Assembly: GCF_020103695.1 (NCBI RefSeq) | Contig: NZ_JAHXBF010000017.1 | Coordinates: forward strand, 186,001-250,000 | DNA from: Hyalangium versicolor | Lineage (GTDB): Bacteria; Myxococcota; Myxococcia; Myxococcales; Myxococcaceae | Direction of reading: 5' to 3' | DNA length: 64,000 bases | Shown here: positions 58,409 through 64,000 of the stretch, one piece after another | Layout of the letters: every line of letters starts with the position of its first letter | How positions within the stretch are numbered: position 1 is the stretch's first letter | Notes under the pieces: model-generated | What the model was told of the DNA's origin: nothing | Seen by the model: only the letters and a program-made list of their open reading frames with translations | Database searches by the model: none | Position numbers and translations under genes: made by a program

Positions 58409-59395
58409 TCAGGCGATTCCAGCGGCCAGCGACAGTGCACGCACCAGCGTGCGCCTCGCGAGTTCCACCTTGAAGGCGTTGTCGTTCTGGGGTTTCGCGC
58501 CCTTCAGCGCGGCGGCGGCGGCGGCCTTGAAGCGCACCTCGTCCGCGGGCTGGCCAATGAGCGCCTTCTCGGCCTCGAGCGAGCGCCAGGGTTTGGTGCC
58601 CACACCGCCCAGTGCCACGCGCGCATCCTTGATCGTCTTCCCGTCCAGCTCGATCGCCACCGCGGCCGAGGCCAGCGCGAACGCGTAGGAAGCGCGATCC
58701 CTCACCTTCACATAGCGGGACTTCGCCGCGACACGCGAGGCGGGCAGCGTCACATGGGTGATGAGCTCGCCGGGCTGGAGCACGGACTCCTTCTCGGGAG
58801 TGGAGCCGGGCAGGAGGTGGAAGTCACCGAAGGCCACCTTGCGCTCACCCTGGGGACCGGAGATGTGCACGGTCGCTTCCAGCGCCGCCAGCGCCACGTT
58901 CATGTCCGAGGGATTCACCGCGATGCACTTGTCACTGGTGCCCAGCACCGCGTGCATGCGGTTGAAGCCTCCCTGCGCGCCACAGCCCGAGCCGGGCTCG
59001 CGCTTGTTGCAGGGCTGGGAGATGTCCCGGAAGTACGAGCAGCGCGTGCGCTGGAGGATGTTGCCGCCGACGGTGGCCAGGTTGCGCAACTGCGGCGAGG
59101 CACCCGCGAGGATGGCTTCGGAGAGCACCGGGTACCGCTCGCGCACGAGCGGGTGGTAGGCCAGATCGCTGTTGCGCACCAACGCGCCGATGCGCAGCCC
59201 GCCATCCACCTCCTGGATGTCCGAGAGCGGCAGGCCGTTGATGTCCACGAGCAGGGCGGGGTTCTGCACGTGGATCTTCATCAGATCCACCAGGTTGGTG
59301 CCTCCGCCAATGGCCACCGCGTCCGCGGGCCGCGCGGCCAGCTTCTCGATGGCGCCCTTCGTGTCCTGAGCAGCAGTGTAGTCAATGGGTCGCAT
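58409..59395 (-). CDS. paoB: Aldehyde oxidoreductase, FAD-binding subunit
   Basis: 328 residues. The FAD site is VAIGGGTNLVDLMKIHVQNP, then ATVGGNILQRTRCSYFRDIS. The Cys-rich insert RTRCSYFRDISQPCNKREPG with a following GSGCGA is the four-Cys [4Fe-4S] site that sets PaoB/YagS apart from most xanthine-oxidase FAD subunits. C-terminal CO-dehydrogenase-like domain present. It lies 12 bases downstream of paoA and 17 upstream of paoC. Confidence 0.92.
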   Translation of the reverse strand: MRPIDYTAAQDTKGAIEKLAARPADAVAIGGGTNLVDLMKIHVQNPALLVDINGLPLSDIQEVDGGLRIGALVRNSDLAYHPLVRERYPVLSEAILAGASPQLRNLATVGGNILQRTRCSYFRDISQPCNKREPGSGCGAQGGFNRMHAVLGTSDKCIAVNPSDMNVALAALEATVHISGPQGERKVAFGDFHLLPGSTPEKESVLQPGELITHVTLPASRVAAKSRYVKVRDRASYAFALASAAVAIELDGKTIKDARVALGGVGTKPWRSLEAEKALIGQPADEVRFKAAAAAALKGAKPQNDNAFKVELARRTLVRALSLAAGIA

Positions 59396-59407
59396 GGGCG
59401 TGCCTCC

Positions 59408-60079
59408 TCAGGCCTTCTTGCCGCGGGCTTCGCGAATGGCGGCCACGATGTGAGGGTAGGCGCCGCAGCGGCAGATGTTGCCGCACATGCCCTCGCGGAT
59501 GTCCGCGTCGCTCTGGCCCCATTGCTCGCTGGAGAAGCCCACCGCGCTCATGATCTGGCCCGGCGTGCAGTAGCCGCACTGGAAGCCGTCATGCGACAGG
59601 AAGGACTGCTGCATGGGGTGGAGCTTGTCACCCTGGGCGAGCCCCTCGATGGTGGTGATCTTCTTGCCCTGCTGCATCACCGCGAGGGTGAGACAGGAGT
59701 TCACGCGGCGGCCTTCCACGAGCACGGTACATGCGCCGCACTGGCCCATGTCGCAGCCCTTCTTGGTGCCGGTGAGCTGGAGGTTCTCGCGGAGCGCATC
59801 GAGCAGAGTGACGCGAGGCTCGACCTGCAGCGCGTGCTCCTTGCCGTTGACCTGGAGCTTGATGGGAACGGCGGGAACGGGCGGTCCCTCGAGGCCCGGC
59901 GGCTTCGGGCTGGCCGCCTCGGCGGTGCCAGGCATCGAGAGGATGCCCGAGGCGAGAAGTGCACCGCCTACCACCGCGGTGCCGACGAACTCGCGCCGGG
60001 TCGTCTTGCCATCTTCGAGGAATCCGGGCGCATCACCTGGCGCACCGTCATCATGGGGAGGCTGCTTCGGGTCGGACAT
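59408..60079 (-). CDS. paoA: Aldehyde oxidoreductase, [2Fe-2S] subunit with Tat signal
   Basis: 223 residues. The twin-arginine signal TTRREFVGTAVVGGALLASG ends in GTAEA, so the complex is exported folded. The plant-type [2Fe-2S] site is KKGCDMGQCGACTVLVEGRR with a later Cys (VNSCL). The second [2Fe-2S] helical domain has CGYCTPGQIMSA and GNICRCGAYPHIVAAI. Length and order match PaoA/YagT. First gene of the operon; a perfect inverted repeat lies just upstream. Confidence 0.93.
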   Translation of the reverse strand: MSDPKQPPHDDGAPGDAPGFLEDGKTTRREFVGTAVVGGALLASGILSMPGTAEAASPKPPGLEGPPVPAVPIKLQVNGKEHALQVEPRVTLLDALRENLQLTGTKKGCDMGQCGACTVLVEGRRVNSCLTLAVMQQGKKITTIEGLAQGDKLHPMQQSFLSHDGFQCGYCTPGQIMSAVGFSSEQWGQSDADIREGMCGNICRCGAYPHIVAAIREARGKKA

Positions 60080-60105
60080 GCGTGCAAACCCTCCGGAGGG
60101 AGCGT

Positions 60106-60136
60106 GCGTATCACCCCATGAGCAGGAGTGATACGC
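60106..60136. promoter_or_regulatory. Inverted repeat upstream of paoA, candidate operator
   Basis: GCGTATCAC (60106-60114) / GTGATACGC (60128-60136), perfect 9-bp arms with centres 22 bases apart (two helical turns), ending 27 bases before the paoA ATG. Typical of a dimeric repressor over the promoter or leader. Confidence 0.6.
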
Positions 60137-60605
60137 CCGTGCAGCTGCTGTGCCCGATTTACGTCCTCAGGATGATACTACTGTCAAGAGCACGACGACT
60201 GGTGGTGCGAATCTCCTAGGACTCCGAGCAACTCACCGCTTTGTCAGTCAGCGACAAGCGTCCAGGGCCTACCCAGGAGTTTCCACTGCCACAAACCGAT
60301 GGGGCAGGGAGGGGAAGCAGGGCTGGTCTCAAACGCTGACTCAGAGCTTTACGAGTCCCCACCAGGATCACCTTCTTCATCCTGGCTTCTGGGCTGCACC
60401 TGCGTCCGCGCACTGCCTGCTCTACGCCGCGGGATGCATCCCCTGGAAGGAGATCCCCGCAGCATATTGGTGCGCCGGACCCCACCTACGGACGCCGTCG
60501 GTGGGCCGCAGACTGCTCCTTTGGCACCCGCTCTCCGGTCAGCGTGCTCTGGGGAGTGCTCGGTATACCCGTTTCCGAGGTCTTCCGGACTAGAGAATGG
60601 TATTG

Positions 60606-60624
60606 TAAGCGCATTTGGTGCTTA
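60606..60624. promoter_or_regulatory. Inverted repeat TAAGC/GCTTA upstream of the HTH gene
   Basis: TAAGC (60606-60610) and GCTTA (60620-60624) around nine bases, 86 bases before the ATG at 60711, within an A/T-rich stretch. Possible autoregulatory site for the HTH domain of the downstream protein. Confidence 0.35.
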
Positions 60625-60710
60625 ACCAGGATAGTGGGGAGCGATTCGTTGCTTTCAAGTCGTATGCATTCCCCTTCTCTCCTTGAACATCCCTCTGAAG
60701 GCAGGGGCAC

Positions 60711-62687
60711 ATGTCGGTCAGTCTGCAAGAGCTGGGAGAACAGGTCCAAGCAGCACGGGCGCAGAAGAACCTCTCTCAAGAGGCCTTGGCCAAGGCCATC
60801 TCTCCACCAACAAACCGCTCCGTTGTTGCACATCTAGAACAAGGGCGCCGTGTTCCCGCTCCTGAGGTCCTCACACGTTTATGTGAGTTCCTCGGGATCC
60901 CATCAAGGTTCTGGAAAGCATTCCTTGAGGAAGACTATAGGCGCCGACTCCTGTTTGAGGAGGCGTTGAGCGAACTCGTAGGGCGTGTCGTCAGCCTGCG
61001 AACTCACGACGAACATACCATCGATGTTGCCAACAGTGCCGTGCTGGAACTTTTCAAAATAAGCCGCACGCCCGATCAAGCATTCGATGCATTCAATTCC
61101 GTACTTGTCTTCTACGACGTACCACAATGCTCCAAAGCATTCTTTGATCGCTACTTTGGCCCGGATGCCATTCGCTCCGCCGAAGAACTCCTGAACCATG
61201 TTCGTGCCTATCAGAAGGATGCCATTCGGCTTTTCAGCACCTTCGAGCATGCGTACGAACAGATGAACGACACCCTCAATCTCAGCGAATTGCTTGCGCC
61301 GCTTGCCCCCCGCAAGGATGACAAACTCCGAACTCGCTCGAACTGGGAAACAATCGAGATCATTCCAGACGACAGGCTTCCTGATCTAGGCTACATCTCC
61401 GCAGAGAAAGCACGCCAGGAGCACGATGAGCGTGAACTCCTTGCGGCATTTCTCAGAGAAGCCGGCGAAGCCCTCAGTCAGGACAAGTCCGCACTCGCGA
61501 ATTACTCAGAGAAGAAGAAGAGGAAGATGGACTCTCTTCTTCGGAAGTTCAACTCAAATATCCAGCATGGATTCCTCTCGCCACTGTTCACACCTGACCC
61601 TGACGCACTCCGCCGAGAAGCGGATTATCTAGCTCCCAAGGAAGCTTCCGATCTTGCTCGCATGGCGGATACACAAGCCACCGCCCAGCGCAATCTGGCA
61701 CGCTATCTCGCAGCAGATCACTTGGACGTTTATGTAGCCACATCCATGAGATCCGATGCTGATTTCGTTTCAGTGAACAACTTCTGCCTCGGACTGTTCA
61801 ACAATCCCGCCCTGGAACCCTTGCGTCTACGCTACTTCAATCCAACCCAATCATGGATTGAAGACCGTGTGGCCAAAGGCCTTGTCGAAGCACTGATGCT
61901 CAAGCGCTCAGCGATGACGCTCTACATGGCGCAGAAGTCCGACACTTTCGGAAAGGACTCCGAGGCTTCGGTCGCTCTTGGGCAAGGGAAACCGGTCATC
62001 GTCTATGTCCCTCGCCTCTACATTCCCGAGATCGATCTGAACACTGAGTCCTTGGGACAGAAAAGCCGTGCAGACCTTCAACAGCTGGTCGCCCGCGAAG
62101 GCAATGACGAGGATAAAGAACCGGACGAGACCATGGATGTCCAGGCGCTTCTCTCCCGCCTGATCACCATCCGGCTGAACGCAGCGGACGACCTAGTGCT
62201 CATCAAAGCGGCCCAGAATCACTGGGCAGACTTCGACTTGTATGGAGAAGCCACGCGCATCAAGGAGGAAGAGCGCGGACAATACCGCTCGTGGCTCGAC
62301 GCCGTCGTACGCAAGCGCAATGCCACACCTCCCTCTCCCAACGTTCGAACCCATCTCATAGGGATTCTCGTTGCTGCCGCCGTAGGTTTTGAGCGGCGAG
62401 CCAAAACCTTCCGTGAGCAGCACCCGCTTGCCCTGCAAGTCATCTTGAGCACCGGTGTTTTGAACGGAATTCTCGTCACCAGAGCAATCGATTCCTGTGC
62501 ACAACTCGTTCGTGCCCTCATCAGAAACGAAGTCGACTCGGACCTGGAGATCGATGACAACAACTACCGCCTTGTGGAGCGGACTACACGGTCCACAATG
62601 CGAGTCATTTCCCGCCACACCATGATCGCAAACGCATTCACAGCGTTCTATAAACGCAGGAGAGCCCAAATCGCTCTTTCTCCGTAA
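60711..62687 (+). CDS. HTH (XRE) protein with deoxyribosyltransferase/TIR-like domain, candidate defence effector
   Basis: 658 residues. An XRE-type HTH at about 5-65 (LSQEALAKAISPPTNRSVVA) is followed by a long helical middle (70-330). From about 338 to 436 there is a Rossmann-like domain: a first strand LDVYVATSM, then FNPTQSW, and a core KSDTFGKDSEASVALGQGKP followed by VIVYVP. The last part matches the GTxxELGxAxxxGKPV pattern of nucleoside 2-deoxyribosyltransferases and SLOG/TIR-like folds, with Glu418 in the catalytic position. Hydrophobic helices lie near 548-560 and 575-592. Codon use is less G/C-rich than surrounding genes, pointing to horizontal transfer. Likely an N-glycosidase-type effector controlled by the HTH part; no known family name fits. 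Confidence 0.65.
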   Translation: MSVSLQELGEQVQAARAQKNLSQEALAKAISPPTNRSVVAHLEQGRRVPAPEVLTRLCEFLGIPSRFWKAFLEEDYRRRLLFEEALSELVGRVVSLRTHDEHTIDVANSAVLELFKISRTPDQAFDAFNSVLVFYDVPQCSKAFFDRYFGPDAIRSAEELLNHVRAYQKDAIRLFSTFEHAYEQMNDTLNLSELLAPLAPRKDDKLRTRSNWETIEIIPDDRLPDLGYISAEKARQEHDERELLAAFLREAGEALSQDKSALANYSEKKKRKMDSLLRKFNSNIQHGFLSPLFTPDPDALRREADYLAPKEASDLARMADTQATAQRNLARYLAADHLDVYVATSMRSDADFVSVNNFCLGLFNNPALEPLRLRYFNPTQSWIEDRVAKGLVEALMLKRSAMTLYMAQKSDTFGKDSEASVALGQGKPVIVYVPRLYIPEIDLNTESLGQKSRADLQQLVAREGNDEDKEPDETMDVQALLSRLITIRLNAADDLVLIKAAQNHWADFDLYGEATRIKEEERGQYRSWLDAVVRKRNATPPSPNVRTHLIGILVAAAVGFERRAKTFREQHPLALQVILSTGVLNGILVTRAIDSCAQLVRALIRNEVDSDLEIDDNNYRLVERTTRSTMRVISRHTMIANAFTAFYKRRRAQIALSP

Positions 62688-62848
62688 TTCATTACAGGAT
62701 GGCTGCTCCAAAGCGCTCCACCCTCGGGGGCAGGGCCTCACCATAAGATGTCAGAGGTAGGGTGCATGCTGGACATATGAGCGAACACGTGCACGGGCGG
62801 CGGAGTGGGTTGGTTGCAACGGCAGATATCGGACTGCATTCTGAGGAC

Positions 62849-63415
62849 ATGAGCGATAGGCCACAGCGGCGAGCCGCTTCATATGAGGACCTGGAGGACG
62901 TCCCTTCCCACCACGTGGGAGAGATCGTCGGTGGGGAGTTGTATGTGAGCCCCCGCCCTGCGACGCTCCACGCCCGAGCGGCTTTCCGGCTTGGTGGGGT
63001 TTTGAGCGCCTTCGACCGCAAGCCAGGAGCCGCAGACCCAGGCGGTTGGGTGCTCCTGGCCGAGCCCGAGTTGCGCCTGGGCAGCGAGGCGCTCGTACCC
63101 GATCTCGCTGGGTGGCGACGTGAGCGCATGCCGGCTCTCCCCGAGGAGGCTGCTCTGACACTCACGCCAGACTGGGTCTGCGAAGTGCTCTCACCGTCCA
63201 CCGAGACGCTGGATCGGACGCGGAAGATGGGCTCGTACGCCCGCGAAGGAGTGAAGAACCTCTGGCTGGTAGACCCGCGCCTGCGCCTGCTGGAGGTCTA
63301 CCGACTGGAGGCAGGACGATGGTCACGGCTCGCCTCCCACCAGGGCACCATCACGGTGCGCGCCGAGCCCTTCGAGAGCCTCGCACTGGAGATGGCGCTC
63401 CTGTGGGAGCGCTAA
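62849..63415 (+). CDS. Uma2 family endonuclease (DUF820)
   Basis: 188 residues from the ATG at 62849. Two earlier in-frame starts (GTG 62762, ATG 62777) add up to 29 residues of low quality. Conserved segments: YEDLEDVPSHHVGEIVGGEL, LAEPELRLGSEALVPDLAGW (PD), EVLSPSTETLDRTRKMGSYA (E...K) and GVKNLWLVDPRLRLLEVYRL. This is the PD-(D/E)xK core of Uma2 proteins, very numerous in myxobacteria and cyanobacteria, of unknown cellular role. Confidence 0.85.
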   Translation: MSDRPQRRAASYEDLEDVPSHHVGEIVGGELYVSPRPATLHARAAFRLGGVLSAFDRKPGAADPGGWVLLAEPELRLGSEALVPDLAGWRRERMPALPEEAALTLTPDWVCEVLSPSTETLDRTRKMGSYAREGVKNLWLVDPRLRLLEVYRLEAGRWSRLASHQGTITVRAEPFESLALEMALLWER

Positions 63416-63430
63416 CCCCCGGCGCCAGGC

Positions 63431-64000
63431 TCACCCGCAGGTGAACGTCCAGCGGCAGTTGTTCGACGAGCACTCGCGGTCCGCGGAGCAGAGCGAACCC
63501 CGGGACTTCTTGTTCTGGCACTTGCCCGAGTTCGTCCCCCAACCGCAGTACTGGTTCGTGCCGCACTGCGAGTCGCTCTCGCACAGGCACGTGCCCGTCG
63601 GGTTGAGGTAGCAGTCAGCACTGCAGCGATCCGTGGTGCACTCGACATCCGACTTGCACTCCTGGCCGTAGGCCTTCGAGCGCGGCGTGAAGCACCACCC
63701 CACCGTGTCGAAGCACCCGCCGCACTCCCCCGAGAGGCACTGCCCATCCCGGCTGCACGAGTCCCAGTTCGCCTTCTTCGACACGCACGCGTTGTCCCCA
63801 GGCCCTGGCGCTCCATCCGCGCAGTAGTTGCTCGCGCCGCAGTCCCCGTCGTCATTGCACACGCACTTGCCGTCGAAGGTCGCGCACAGCGCCGAGGTGC
63901 ACTGATCGCTGATGCACTCCGCGTCGAACCGGCAGCCCTGCCCCAACACCTTCGTGTCCGGCGCGTAAGCGATACCGCACACCGTGGGGTACTGCGCCTC
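63431..64000 (-). CDS. Partial Cys-rich secreted-type repeat protein
   Basis: The C-terminal 190 residues of a minus-strand gene; the 5' end lies beyond the right edge, because the frame continues open through 64000. Pattern of tandem Cys-rich units such as GQGCRFDAECISDQCTSALC, GKCVCNDDGDCGASNYCAD and GTCLCESDSQCGTNQYCGWG, ending WTFTCG. This is the disulphide-rich Dickkopf/tenascin-like repeat common in secreted myxobacterial proteins. Function unknown. It converges on the Uma2 gene, 15 bases apart. Confidence 0.8.
   Translation of the reverse strand, partial: EAQYPTVCGIAYAPDTKVLGQGCRFDAECISDQCTSALCATFDGKCVCNDDGDCGASNYCADGAPGPGDNACVSKKANWDSCSRDGQCLSGECGGCFDTVGWCFTPRSKAYGQECKSDVECTTDRCSADCYLNPTGTCLCESDSQCGTNQYCGWGTNSGKCQNKKSRGSLCSADRECSSNNCRWTFTCG

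Larger units (their letters stand above)
60080..60710. other. Intergenic region between paoA and the HTH gene
   Basis: 631 bases of divergent promoter region. Contains the paoA inverted repeat (60106-60136) and the TAAGC/GCTTA repeat (60606-60624). A minus-strand TTGACA near 60180 is followed by A/T-rich sequence but with poor spacing. No coding region was convincing. Confidence 0.5.

Noticed and set aside
60216..60833. Minus-strand frames in the paoA-HTH gap
   Set aside because: No ribosome sites, weak codon bias and no recognisable domain; overlap with the HTH start makes them unlikely.

Overview
The window is high-GC DNA from a predatory-type myxobacterium, most likely suborder Cystobacterineae (Archangium/Cystobacter/Melittangium-like). 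The basis is the many secreted lipoproteins with Ig, PKD, LamG and propeller-like repeats, a SitA-type lipoprotein toxin with its immunity protein, a MYXO-CTERM-like sorting motif and a Cys-rich tenascin-like protein. This placement is inferred from gene content; no rRNA, complete tRNA or CRISPR array was seen.

Left part (1-12.4 kb). A minus-strand cluster at 1-1504 pairs a 109-residue peptide ending in a Trp/Cys-rich tail with an isoprenyl-synthase-fold enzyme and a third gene that leaves the window. The arrangement recalls ComX/ComQ pheromone prenylation. It is followed by a trypsin-like protease, a small unknown protein, a GT39-like membrane glycosyltransferase and an NAPE-PLD-like metallo-hydrolase. 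Next are an AfsA-like (gamma-butyrolactone synthase family) hotdog protein with an adjacent HAD phosphatase. A minus-strand operon then encodes two small proteins, a DevBCA/MacB-like ABC exporter and a DUF2165 membrane protein. Two candidate signal-synthesis loci therefore lie within 7.5 kb.

Middle part (12.4-46.3 kb). Quinone reductase/SDR/AraC metabolism genes surround a large Ig-repeat/outer-membrane-barrel fusion. A long run of lipoprotein and secreted-protein genes follows: LamG, an unknown lipoprotein, SitA5-like toxin plus Imm52, a kelch-like protein, a PKD protein, two divergent paralogous repeat lipoproteins, two tandemly duplicated lipoproteins, an Ala/Lys-rich helical protein, a collagen-like lipoprotein, a lipoprotein amine oxidase, a small secreted protein and an Ig-repeat protein. 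Several perfect palindromes and clear hairpin terminators lie in the gaps.

Right part (46.3-64 kb). This part holds an SMC-like ATPase with a degraded nucleotide-binding half, an alpha/beta hydrolase (DUF1023 type), a phospholipase-D-like protein, an APC permease, an LSMT/SETD-like SET methyltransferase, a DHFR-like/YciI pair and a TerB-like remnant. It also holds a complete periplasmic aldehyde oxidoreductase operon (paoABC), an HTH protein carrying a deoxyribosyltransferase/TIR-like domain (candidate defence effector), a Uma2 nuclease and the end of a Cys-rich protein.

The strongest candidates for an undescribed system are the ComQX-like operon at the left end and the HTH/N-glycosidase-like single-gene locus at 60.7-62.7 kb. 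The SMC-like ATPase, the AfsA/HAD pair and the internally sorted Ig-barrel fusion are secondary.
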